DNA from: JAAEPI01 sp964352625
GTDB lineage: Bacteria; Bacteroidota; Bacteroidia; Cytophagales; Cyclobacteriaceae
Length of the DNA stretch: 64,000 nucleotides
Reading direction: 5' to 3'
NCBI GenBank assembly: GCA_964352625.1
Contig: CAYGSD010000004.1
Coordinates: 189,076 to 253,075, forward strand
Positions 25,389 to 33,204 of the stretch are shown piece after piece. Made by a program: the position numbers and the translations under genes. Numbering within the stretch: the stretch's first letter is position 1; each line of letters begins with the position of its first letter. Below the pieces are notes generated by a model. That model was not told the DNA's origin, made no database searches, and was given only the letters and a program-made list of their open reading frames with translations.

Positions 25389-26735
25389 ATGAGGTGCTTA
25401 TTTTCAATATTCTTTGCTGGAATTTCATTTCTCCTGATCGCTCAGAACTCTGATCAGGAGTATTTTTATGAATACATCCCAGATGTTCCTGATTCTGTCA
25501 TTGAGGCAAGACTAAAAGCCATTGACTCAGAAATTCCCCTTCATTTCACCGAGGCTGTAAAAAGTCACATCCAGTTTTATACTATTACGCGCCGGGACTA
25601 TGCCCGGAAAATGCTCAATCGATCTTCGAAGTATTTCCCCATTTTCGAGGAGTACTTAGCAGCTCACGATATGCCGGATGAATTAAAATACCTATCGGTA
25701 GTTGAGTCGGGACTTCATCCAAATGCCGTGTCGCATGCTGCTGCCGTTGGTCTTTGGCAGTTTATTTATTTCACCGGAAAAACCTACGGGCTCAATTCTG
25801 ACTGGTACATCGACGATCGCATGGATCCTGAGAAATCCACCGAGGCGGCATGCAGATTCTTGAGTTATTTATACAATTACTTTGGAGATTGGGAGCTCGC
25901 TCTTGCCGGGTACAATTCAGGCCCTGGACGAGTGAATCGCTCCATTCGCTACGCCGATGGTCAGCGAGATTTCAGAGCCATTTACAAGTATTTGCCCAAT
26001 GAGACAAAGGCGTATGTGCCCAAGTTCGTGGCTGTCGCGTACGTTTTCAATTATGCCGAAGAGCACAACCTCTTTCCCGACGAATCGCTTTACTTGCCCG
26101 AGTACGACACGCTGGAAGTAAGCCAATTTATGAATGTGGAAACCTTCGCCAATTCCGCCGGCATTTGTCTGGAAGATCTCGAGTTATTAAACCCCCAAAT
26201 AAAACATTCAGCCATACCGGCCACTGCCAAGAAGTACCCACTGAGAATCCCTGCTGATCTAAAGGACTCGCTTGCATCGAGGCGATTGGAATTGTTAGCG
26301 GCAGCTTCCGTAGGGAGAGAAGAAATAGAAAAGCTTGCCGCAAATGAAGTGGGTGCGGTGGCTGGTCGAGAGAGGGTTGTCTACAAAGTGAAAAGTGGTG
26401 ATGTCCTCGGATCCATTGCGCTGCGGCATCACGTTCGAGTGTCTGATATCAAGAAATGGAATCGCTTGTCTAGCAATACCATCAAGATAGGTCAGACCCT
26501 AAAAATATGGGTTCTGCCAAAATATGCAGATGCAGCTTCCCAGCCTGTGGCCAAAGCACCATCTAAACCCGCCCCCGTACCGCGCCCGGATCAGCGGACG
26601 CACCTTGTGGCAAATGGCGATACTCTTTGGGATATTTCCGTCGCTCATAAAATCTCAATCGAGGACATCAAAAGTCTGAACAACCTGACAGGTAACAATA
26701 TCAAGCCTGGACAGACGCTGATTGTTAGTCAGTAG
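25389..26735 (+). CDS. Lytic transglycosylase, MltD type, with two LysM domains
   Basis: A 448-residue exported protein with a signal peptide (cleaved near FLLIAQ). An SLT domain (about residues 95-220) follows, in which the catalytic glutamate is in YLSVVESGLHPNAVS. Two C-terminal LysM domains bind peptidoglycan: VYKVKSGDVLGSIALRHHV (about 335-380) and HLVANGDTLWDISVAHKI (about 403-447), separated by a proline-rich linker. The enzyme cuts glycan strands to 1,6-anhydro-muropeptides. It begins 24 bases after tatA and converges on the FkbM gene with an 11-base overlap. Confidence 0.93.
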   Translation: MRCLFSIFFAGISFLLIAQNSDQEYFYEYIPDVPDSVIEARLKAIDSEIPLHFTEAVKSHIQFYTITRRDYARKMLNRSSKYFPIFEEYLAAHDMPDELKYLSVVESGLHPNAVSHAAAVGLWQFIYFTGKTYGLNSDWYIDDRMDPEKSTEAACRFLSYLYNYFGDWELALAGYNSGPGRVNRSIRYADGQRDFRAIYKYLPNETKAYVPKFVAVAYVFNYAEEHNLFPDESLYLPEYDTLEVSQFMNVETFANSAGICLEDLELLNPQIKHSAIPATAKKYPLRIPADLKDSLASRRLELLAAASVGREEIEKLAANEVGAVAGRERVVYKVKSGDVLGSIALRHHVRVSDIKKWNRLSSNTIKIGQTLKIWVLPKYADAASQPVAKAPSKPAPVPRPDQRTHLVANGDTLWDISVAHKISIEDIKSLNNLTGNNIKPGQTLIVSQ

Positions 26736-27660
26736 GGTTTGGTTTGTAGAAATAGAAAACCTGATTTTTAGCGGTGGACATGTCCATTATGAACCCTTCA
26801 TTTAGGAGGGCCTGTAGGATGGCGGAATATTCCCGATTGCTCATGTGATTTGGGTGGAGTTCAACTAACAGTTTGTTTATTCCATTCCAATTCATTGCCG
26901 GAATAAGGTCCTTTTCTCCCCCCTCGATATCCATGATAACAAAATTGGGCTTATACTTTTGAAGCGCGTCATTCACTGGATATTGCTCGACTGTAATTTT
27001 TCTTTCTGCCCCCTCGAAGGAGATTAACGAGGAACCAGTAAAAACCGGATTGAGATAAAAGTCCACTGTGCCACGTGTTAAGCCAAGTACTGCATTGATC
27101 ATTTTCACTTGAACATTGTTTCTAAAATGGTTCTTTTGGGCATGTTCAAAAATCGTCGGATTCGCCTCGAAGCACACTAACGGAATTTCGCTAAACTTAC
27201 TTTTAAGAAGTGATGACATGTAGCCAATGCCGGCACCCAATTCCAGCACGCTATCACTTGGCTCAATTTTTTCAAGACCAATTTTCGCTTCCTCACCTTC
27301 ATAGTTTCCTGTGGTTAGCGCAAAGAGAGTTCGAGGCTGTATGATTTGCTTGTCAAACAAAATGACTACTCCCCGTATTTCTACTTCATTGGTTTGTAAT
27401 GCCTTCAGATAATCATTGGCCCAATCCGGTGTAGCACGTTCATTTGCCTCAATGTTGAGAACAGCATTTTCTACGCCCTCATGTGAGTTGAGCATTCTAT
27501 GTCTATGAAAATCAAGCACATGAACATCAAAATTATTAGGCCTTTCTTGAAGAAGTTCGTCCAGAAGTTCGGAGGCTGAGGCTAGATCTGTATTAAGCAT
27601 GGCTCTTATACTTCGCAATTTTTTATTGAAAATTTGATTTAGCCGTTGTTGTTCTTTCAT
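26725..27660 (-). CDS. FkbM-family SAM-dependent methyltransferase
   Basis: The 311-residue protein has a roughly 95-residue helical N-terminal part and a class I methyltransferase domain. Motif I is VLELGAGIGYMSSLL (about residues 137-151). VCFEANPTIFEHAQKN supplies the acidic residue for SAM ribose, and FVIMDIEGGEKDLIPAM is the FkbM-type motif with aspartate. FkbM proteins O-methylate sugars or polyketides. The short gap to the next upstream membrane protein gene (19 bases) suggests one transcript with it. The substrate is not evident. Confidence 0.85.
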   Translation of the reverse strand: MKEQQRLNQIFNKKLRSIRAMLNTDLASASELLDELLQERPNNFDVHVLDFHRHRMLNSHEGVENAVLNIEANERATPDWANDYLKALQTNEVEIRGVVILFDKQIIQPRTLFALTTGNYEGEEAKIGLEKIEPSDSVLELGAGIGYMSSLLKSKFSEIPLVCFEANPTIFEHAQKNHFRNNVQVKMINAVLGLTRGTVDFYLNPVFTGSSLISFEGAERKITVEQYPVNDALQKYKPNFVIMDIEGGEKDLIPAMNWNGINKLLVELHPNHMSNREYSAILQALLNEGFIMDMSTAKNQVFYFYKPNPTD

Positions 27661-27679
27661 GTCACCTGTTTAAAAAATG

Positions 27680-28333
27680 CTATTTACTCCAAATCTTCAA
27701 ACCTGATCTCGCAGCATAGATGCAGAATCCAATAATTACCCACATACCCAAGGCAGACGGAAGGTATTGGCTGTGTGGTTGATAATCTACCAATACCGTC
27801 CCCGCAAAAGCCGATAGCAAGGCCGAAAAGGCGCTTACCATTTTATATATGTGCTCGTATAGCCAGATTTTGTTGCTTTTGTAAAAGCCCTCCGGAATTA
27901 GGTATTTCAGAAAATCATAGAGGATGACAAGCATCAAAGCGCCGACTGTACTGTATATGACGATCGGCGACCAGATCATCCCGATAGATCGAAAGTAATA
28001 CAAGAAATAGGCAAGAACCAGGAGTGCTAAGATGGCAATTGCAATGTCCACGGTTCTCGCCTTGTTGGTCTTTGTTTTTAGAATCTGAAAGCCTGAATAG
28101 GAAACATATCCACTAAGTACGGTGATCACCAGCAGGAAAGTATTCCTTCCAAAAATGAATACACCTACAAGTCCAGTGAGAATAACCACACCAATGAGCC
28201 ACAGAAATATTCGGCCACTTTTGTTGTGAACCTTGCCGCCCTTCAGGCTAAGCAGGGCAATGAGCCCAATCAAAAGGGCACTAGTCCCTGTCGCAACGTG
28301 AGTATAAATATTTACTTGGTGCAACGTCTCCAT
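27680..28333 (-). CDS. Seven-segment membrane protein of unknown function
   Basis: A 217-residue protein dominated by about seven hydrophobic segments, with conserved-looking histidines near the start (LHQVNIYTHVATGTSALLIG) and in HNKSGRIFLW, and another at YEHIYKMVSAF. Such intramembrane histidines are typical of DUF2306- and cytochrome-like small membrane proteins, but I cannot name a family. The ATG overlaps the stop of the bestrophin gene as TGATG, so translation is coupled. Two GTG codons just upstream are possible alternatives. Confidence 0.72.
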   Translation of the reverse strand: METLHQVNIYTHVATGTSALLIGLIALLSLKGGKVHNKSGRIFLWLIGVVILTGLVGVFIFGRNTFLLVITVLSGYVSYSGFQILKTKTNKARTVDIAIAILALLVLAYFLYYFRSIGMIWSPIVIYSTVGALMLVILYDFLKYLIPEGFYKSNKIWLYEHIYKMVSAFSALLSAFAGTVLVDYQPHSQYLPSALGMWVIIGFCIYAARSGLKIWSK

Positions 28334-29388
28334 CACCACTGCACGTTGTACTTCGCTTCGAATTGTGCAGGAATATCCTCCTTGTTTTCTCCTAAGTTCT
28401 GCCTAAGGTCGATTTCAATTCCTCGTGCAATGGTGGAAATAGGCACGTCATTGGACGTTCCCTCGAAGGGATTTTCTCCGGTTCGGCCAATGCGCTCCAT
28501 GGTGTGAAATACCCAGCCAATGGCCGTGTAGATCGGCACAGTTGCCCAAATGAATACACTGCCAATGATGGGATAGTTTGTGGACATTTCTCTTCCCAAA
28601 TCCGCAAACTGCGGAACAAGTGCTAATGGGAGTAAGAAAAGAAGAATCCACATGAACCAATGATTGAGCGTGGCGAACTGCCGTGGGTAAGGAAAGTTTT
28701 TGATGCGCTCCGTTTGTCCCTGTAGAGTGAACAACTCTTGCATCAATGCCTCCAATTCCAAAAAGGAAAATTCCCAAATGACACCACGCTCCTTCAATTT
28801 TCTAAGATGATGAGACTGCTGATAGAGCAAGGCGGTTTGCCGGTTGTCTTTGCTCAGAGCGTCTGACAAATCCTCATTTGATAAGTATGGTTTCATATCT
28901 GCCTCCACATTAGAGTCTCTCTCCGGCGGACGAATCTGCCACTCGGTGTTGGTCTTGGCGTCTGAGGTGGTTTCCCATTGTTTCTTGGCACGCATGGCGT
29001 GTCGAAGTGCCGTCATCCAGGCTATGTGCCGGTACGTAATGATTCTCACTTCCTGCCGGAGTGCTTCCTCCGATTGCTTCGTTTGGGCATGTTCATTCGT
29101 GATCATGTCCTGAAGAAACATACCTAGCGTTCGGGATGTATTGACAATCCCTCCCCAGATTTTGCGTGCTTCCCAGATACGATCATATGCTGCATTGTTT
29201 TGAAAACCAATGATAAATGCCACAGCCGTGCCGATCAGAGCCAATGGCGTCCACGGAATTCGTAACCAGTCCAGGTCAAGAAAATAGTAGGCCGAAACCC
29301 AAATAAGGATGATCACGAAAAATCGGAGGGTGTCAAAGCGTGTCCATATGGCTAGTTCTTTGGCACTGTAGGTTCGACGAGTGTACAT
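28333..29388 (-). CDS. Bestrophin-family anion channel protein
   Basis: The 351-residue membrane protein matches the bestrophin/UPF0187 family (PF01062). The N terminus has two membrane helices, then IGTAVAFIIGFQNNAAYDRI followed by WEARKIWGGIVNTSR, the family hallmark. The C-terminal half contains the pore-lining MWILLFLLPLALVPQF and the TAIGWVFHTMERIGRTGENPFEG end. Bacterial homologues form pentameric ion channels. It is translationally coupled to the small membrane protein gene at 27680. Confidence 0.92.
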   Translation of the reverse strand: MYTRRTYSAKELAIWTRFDTLRFFVIILIWVSAYYFLDLDWLRIPWTPLALIGTAVAFIIGFQNNAAYDRIWEARKIWGGIVNTSRTLGMFLQDMITNEHAQTKQSEEALRQEVRIITYRHIAWMTALRHAMRAKKQWETTSDAKTNTEWQIRPPERDSNVEADMKPYLSNEDLSDALSKDNRQTALLYQQSHHLRKLKERGVIWEFSFLELEALMQELFTLQGQTERIKNFPYPRQFATLNHWFMWILLFLLPLALVPQFADLGREMSTNYPIIGSVFIWATVPIYTAIGWVFHTMERIGRTGENPFEGTSNDVPISTIARGIEIDLRQNLGENKEDIPAQFEAKYNVQW

Positions 29389-29486
29389 AGGCTGATAATT
29401 ATTGAGCTTGATCTAAAATTAGTCTTTACTGAATAAGTACAGCGGATATTTACAGGGATTGTCGTGAAATGACTTTTCAACCCCGG

Positions 29487-30458
29487 CTACTTTTTCTCCT
29501 TCTTATTCCAGCGAGTGTTTTTCCAAAGCTTTTGTTGCTCTTTGGTAAGGAAAGTCCAAGTGACAATCCGACTCGTTTTGTTGCCTTGCCCCATCGGGAT
29601 AGTGTGAACTTGAACTGCCTCGGCACTGCTCAAAGCCTGATATACATTCTTAAGGTTGTTCTGTTTGGAGACCAATGTAGAATACCAAAAGCAGCATTCA
29701 CCAAATTTCTTGCTCTGACGGACATACTCACGTATGAATTTCTGTTCCCCACCATCGGCCCAAAGTTCATTGGGCTGCCCAGCAAAATTCAGCTTTACGT
29801 TTTTAACTTTTTTCCCTGACAAATTGGTGACTTTTCGCCTTGAGCCTTGTTGTGCTTCCTCAGCAGAGGAATGAAAAGGAGGATTGCAAATGGCCAGATC
29901 AATGCGTTCATTTTGTGTGATAATTCCATAAAGAATATCCTTCGGGTCTTTCTGTAATCTCAACTCCACCTTGCCTTTTAGGGACGAATTTTTCTCAATA
30001 ATATGCTCGCTGGAAGCCAATGATATAGGATCAATGTCCGAACCGATGAACTGCCAGTCGTATTCCGAAATGCCGATGATCGGGTAAATCAAACTTGAAC
30101 CTACCCCGATATCCAAACAAGTGACTTTCGACCCTGTTGGAATGCGGCCGAAATTGTGCACCTGCAGCCAATCCGCCATATGATGAATATAGTCGGCTCT
30201 ACCTGGGATGGGGGGACACAAATAACCTTCTGGGATTTCCCAATTACTTACCCCGTACTGGAGTTTTAGCAAGGCCCTATTAAGTGCTTTTACGCTAACA
30301 GGATCAGCAAAGTCTATGGAATCGTCACCGTGAAGATTTGGCCTGACGACTGACTTGAGCTCAGAATCACAGGTAATCAATGCTTCAAAATCATACCTTC
30401 CCTTGTGCTTGTTGCGAGGATGGAGGTTAGGAATTTTCTTGATTTGCTTTTTTGGCAT
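29487..30458 (-). CDS. rlmF: 23S rRNA (adenine(1618)-N(6))-methyltransferase
   Basis: The 323-residue protein matches RlmF. It opens with the family pattern HPRNKHKGRYDFEALI, has SAM motif I in CLDIGVGSSLIYPIIG (about residues 130-145), and the adenine N6 motif IV as DLAICNPPFHSSAEEA (about 200-215). The enzyme methylates A1618 of 23S rRNA. The next upstream gene, an unknown protein, ends 16 bases before it. Confidence 0.95.
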   Translation of the reverse strand: MPKKQIKKIPNLHPRNKHKGRYDFEALITCDSELKSVVRPNLHGDDSIDFADPVSVKALNRALLKLQYGVSNWEIPEGYLCPPIPGRADYIHHMADWLQVHNFGRIPTGSKVTCLDIGVGSSLIYPIIGISEYDWQFIGSDIDPISLASSEHIIEKNSSLKGKVELRLQKDPKDILYGIITQNERIDLAICNPPFHSSAEEAQQGSRRKVTNLSGKKVKNVKLNFAGQPNELWADGGEQKFIREYVRQSKKFGECCFWYSTLVSKQNNLKNVYQALSSAEAVQVHTIPMGQGNKTSRIVTWTFLTKEQQKLWKNTRWNKKEKK

Positions 30459-30473
30459 TGTTGGAATGCAGTC

Positions 30474-31148
30474 TTAGTCTTTTTTGAGTGAATGAATCTC
30501 ATCATCCCTCAGCACGCCCGAGCATTCATCCAAATCGAAATCTTCTCGATTAAGCCAATAATCTGATGAGATAAGTTGGTACGTGTTTTCTCTTATGGAC
30601 TTCAATTCCCAAACGATGTGTTCAGCGTCCTTCAACTCATGTTCAGAATCTAGCTGATCATCGAAGAGGCGTTTCAGTAAACTTTTTCCTGAGAGCAAAT
30701 CGCTCATCGTTCTAAGCACTACTTCTTTGGTTACCTCTATTTTTCCCTTGAATGAAAGCTCAAAATCAATAACGGAAGCGAGCGTTCTAGGAAACTTCCC
30801 GTTGTAGCAGTCGTGCAGCAGTTGGTTGATATTGAAGAAGGCATAATGAAAGGAAATGTCAGAGTATTCTTCCGCTATTTTGTCTTCCAACATCTCGTGC
30901 GAGAGGTTTTTTATCTGGCCATCCTTTAGCCTATCGGACAACTTATACCTCAGCACAATTTCTGCAGATTCCTCCGGCTCAAAATCTGACATAGCCATGG
31001 CTAGCATATCGAAAAGTTCAGCTTCCGGAATATCCTTGGCATCAGAAAAATCGAAAAGCTCAAGCAAGTTGATGTAGTCCTGAGAAGTCCAAGCTCCCTC
31101 GATCTTGTCGATGGGCTTGATTTTATGAATGCTGATATTGAAGTTCAA
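30474..31148 (-). CDS. Unknown acidic cytoplasmic protein upstream of rlmF
   Basis: A 224-residue protein with no signal peptide, membrane segment or recognised domain. It is strongly acidic and helical, with an EAELFDMLAMAMSDFEPEES stretch near residues 41-60. The end is rich in aspartate. It precedes rlmF by 16 bases on the same strand. The start MNFNISIHKIKPIDKIEG places a beta strand at the N terminus. Function cannot be assigned. Confidence 0.7.
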   Translation of the reverse strand: MNFNISIHKIKPIDKIEGAWTSQDYINLLELFDFSDAKDIPEAELFDMLAMAMSDFEPEESAEIVLRYKLSDRLKDGQIKNLSHEMLEDKIAEEYSDISFHYAFFNINQLLHDCYNGKFPRTLASVIDFELSFKGKIEVTKEVVLRTMSDLLSGKSLLKRLFDDQLDSEHELKDAEHIVWELKSIRENTYQLISSDYWLNREDFDLDECSGVLRDDEIHSLKKD

Positions 31149-31241
31149 GTGTTCGTGCTGTCGTTAATGATGTGACTCAATGTAAGGATAAATTGGAGGA
31201 TTGAAACGAAAACGGATTTAAGTGGTTGCTAATTATCGGAA

Positions 31242-31264
31242 GTCATTCCGAAGGAATCTTTGTC
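31242..31264. repeat. Extragenic repeat GTCATTCCGnAGGAATCTTnGTC, copy 1
   Basis: Matches the copy at 31997-32020 at all but two positions. It contains the short inverted repeat ATTCC/GGAAT. It lies downstream of higA. Confidence 0.65.
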
Positions 31265-31322
31265 GTTTTAAGAAGCCTCTTTGGTAGAAAATGGAAGGAA
31301 AAATAAACTAAGCTATCGCATC

Positions 31323-31616
31323 TCAGGCTATCGTCACTTTTGCGATTGCTTCAAGTTCTCCTGTTTTGGTTTCAAGTTCTTCTTCTATATCAAAATCATC
31401 CTGAAGGCCTAGCCAGAATTTTGGAGTTGTTCCGAAATACTTGCTTAAGCGTAAAGCTGTATCTGCTGTGATCCTTCGGTTTTTCTTTAGAATTTCACTT
31501 ATCCGTGTTTGAGGAATAAACAAATCTTTGGCAAGCCTGTAGGCAGTAATTCCCATTGGTTTTAAAAACTCCTCGGATAAAACCTCTCCTGGATGTACGT
31601 TTGGCAGCTTTTCCAT
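31323..31616 (-). CDS. higA: HigA-type antitoxin
   Basis: The 97-residue protein is an XRE-type helix-turn-helix protein of the HigA/VapI family. The hallmark is NVHPGEVLSEEFLKPMGITA at residues 6-25. The recognition region YRLAKDLFIPQTRISEILKK follows, then DTALRLSKYFGTTPKFWLGLQ. It neutralises the HigB toxin encoded just upstream (11 bases apart) and, by analogy, represses the operon. The toxin-first gene order is the one typical of higBA. Confidence 0.92.
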   Translation of the reverse strand: MEKLPNVHPGEVLSEEFLKPMGITAYRLAKDLFIPQTRISEILKKNRRITADTALRLSKYFGTTPKFWLGLQDDFDIEEELETKTGELEAIAKVTIA

Positions 31617-31627
31617 TTCATTTAATT

Positions 31628-31909
31628 TTAGTGATAATCAATGATTTCAACTTCGCTAGCGTTTCCTTCTTCCCATCTGAAAATGATTCGCCATTGATTG
31701 TTAATTCTGACGCTATAAAAGCCTTTTAAAGTCCCAACTAATTTTTCCAGCCGATTGGATGGTGGAATTGTCAAGTCAGCTAAGTTTTGAGAGTTGTTCA
31801 GCATTCTTAACTTCCTACGCCCGATTGTTTGAATGTCAACAGGCCATTTTTTGACTCGTTCCCCTTGCCATACTTTTTCAGTTTCCTTGGATCCAAAGGA
31901 TAAAATCAT
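31628..31909 (-). CDS. higB: HigB-type toxin (RelE superfamily)
   Basis: The 93-residue protein starts MILSFGSKETEKVWQGERVK, the standard opening of the HigB/RelE-like mRNA interferase. It continues with RRKLRMLNNSQNLADLTIPP, and NQWRIIFRWEEG supplies the catalytic-face strands and basic residues. I use the ATG at 31909. The in-frame codon at 31936 lies within the promoter element at 31934-31941. The toxin gene comes first in the operon, before higA. Confidence 0.92.
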   Translation of the reverse strand: MILSFGSKETEKVWQGERVKKWPVDIQTIGRRKLRMLNNSQNLADLTIPPSNRLEKLVGTLKGFYSVRINNQWRIIFRWEEGNASEVEIIDYH

Positions 31910-31941
31910 ACTAACGTTCAGGATTACTAACGTCAAAGGTA
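31909..31941 (-). promoter_or_regulatory. higB: higBA promoter with direct-repeat operator
   Basis: On the minus strand TACCTTTG (31934-31941) fits the TAnnTTTG consensus. Immediately downstream are two direct copies of the 9-mer TACTAACGT (plus strand), at 31909-31917 and 31925-31933, 16 bases apart. They cover the transcript start and start codon, where an autorepressing HigA would bind. Confidence 0.65.
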
Positions 31942-31996
31942 AGTAAAAGTTGATTTCACAACCACGCTTTAAAGAGCATGCGGATATTCGCCTTGA

Positions 31997-32020
31997 GTCA
32001 TTCCGCAGGAATCTTGGTCT
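31997..32020. repeat. Extragenic repeat GTCATTCCGnAGGAATCTTnGTC, copy 2
   Basis: Same orientation as the copy at 31242, about 755 bases away, so the two flank the higBA module as direct repeats. Confidence 0.65.
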
Positions 32021-32058
32021 CAGGTCTGATTTAGGCTACAGATTAATCTTTCCATCCC

Positions 32059-32103
32059 GTCACTCTGAGCCTGCCTCAGGTAGGCAAGTGTAAAGAAGAG
32101 TCT
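32059..32103. repeat. Extragenic palindromic repeat containing CTGCCTCAGGTAGG
   Basis: Begins GTCACTCTGAGC and contains the imperfect hairpin GCCTGCC-TCA-GGTAGGC. Its ending GAAGAGTCTTTTTC resembles the ends of the other repeats. Elements of this design are common between genes in this phylum. Confidence 0.6.
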
Positions 32104-32310
32104 TTTTCTGGTTCTTGAGGACACAAACCTAGGCGGAGAGTTCTGATCACAAGTGATTGTGCCTGTTAGGTAATTTTTAGTGCCATTTATGGCAATTAAT
32201 TGGGCTTGGGGGGTGGAGTGATGGTGTTTACTGCCTCATACTTGTGGTGGACTTTCCAATCCCCACGACAATTTCCTGACCGATGAACCCCCATTCATTC
32301 ATAGCACATA

Positions 32311-33060
32311 TTATGGGGATTTTTTGAAAGTTGAGTTGATCAATTCCAAAGTACTCTCAATTTCATTCGCCATTTGTTTAGGCTTAATTTTTACTTGCGT
32401 ATTGCTTGAACAGTAAGCCCAATTGGCTTTTATGTCTCCAAGAGCTAAGCCTTCTGAAAAAAGTATAGGTGTTGATTTGATTAGCTTTTGATATTCGCTG
32501 TATGCCGAACTATTGTCGAATTCTTTACAAGGCTTTCTAATTTGTTTGGTTTTTCTACCTTGTCTTTTATCGAACATTTTTTGTCTCCACTCAGTGTTAA
32601 AATGAACGAATGAAATTGAGGGTTGAATACAAGGGTCAAAAACACATTTGGGATTCATCTGTATTATCTTATCAAGAGAATCGAGTTTAATTATTGAGTG
32701 GAGAAGTCGGGTGGTATCCGTGATGTCAAATTTCGTGAGCTTTAATTTTGGAATAGTGGTGTGAACAGAATCGCTAGAGGGTTGATATTGTTGACCATCT
32801 GAATAATAAGTCACTTGAACCACATCCATTGATTCAAAAAGGATGTAGGATTCTGTTTCTTTAACCTTCCAGTTTGCTGGCAGTTTATCAACAACAGTCA
32901 GTAACAATGGGTCAGTTATATCAATAGAAGGCTGATTGTCGTCTATTGGAAACCATTCTTCCATTTCGTTAATGTTAAAGTAGGATGTTCCGACACTAGT
33001 CGAGGAAACAAAACATGAACTCAAAAACAGCAATGATAATATTGATAGAAGTATACGCAT
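32311..33060 (-). CDS. Lipoprotein of unknown function
   Basis: A roughly 249-residue protein starting MRILLSILSLLFLSSCF, a lipoprotein signal with lipobox FLSSC. A codon five residues upstream (33075) is an alternative start. The mature part contains no domain I recognise. It has several cysteines (CVFDPCIQP and CKEF) and a C-terminal helical stretch. It is A/T-richer than its neighbours, lies beside a repeat-filled gap and has no operon partner, which is consistent with accessory origin. Confidence 0.68.
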   Translation of the reverse strand: MRILLSILSLLFLSSCFVSSTSVGTSYFNINEMEEWFPIDDNQPSIDITDPLLLTVVDKLPANWKVKETESYILFESMDVVQVTYYSDGQQYQPSSDSVHTTIPKLKLTKFDITDTTRLLHSIIKLDSLDKIIQMNPKCVFDPCIQPSISFVHFNTEWRQKMFDKRQGRKTKQIRKPCKEFDNSSAYSEYQKLIKSTPILFSEGLALGDIKANWAYCSSNTQVKIKPKQMANEIESTLELINSTFKKSP

Positions 33061-33204
33061 TCTGATATTCCCCATAACATTTATGTAACCTCCACTAATC
33101 TATACAATACTTCCAATTAACGACATGATGGTCTGTGGTTCCTTCTAGATCATATTCCTTACTTTCTCATCCCTTCTTTTAGGTTTCAGAACTAGGTTTG
33201 CCGA

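Larger units (their letters stand above)
31942..32310. other. Non-coding stretch with extragenic repeats, no gene seen
   Basis: This 369-base gap between higB and a lipoprotein gene holds two extragenic repeats (31997-32020 and 32059-32103). The 32150-32300 part has only short, stop-broken frames on both strands. I see no promoter, RNA gene or intact coding sequence; it may be a decayed remnant. Confidence 0.6.
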
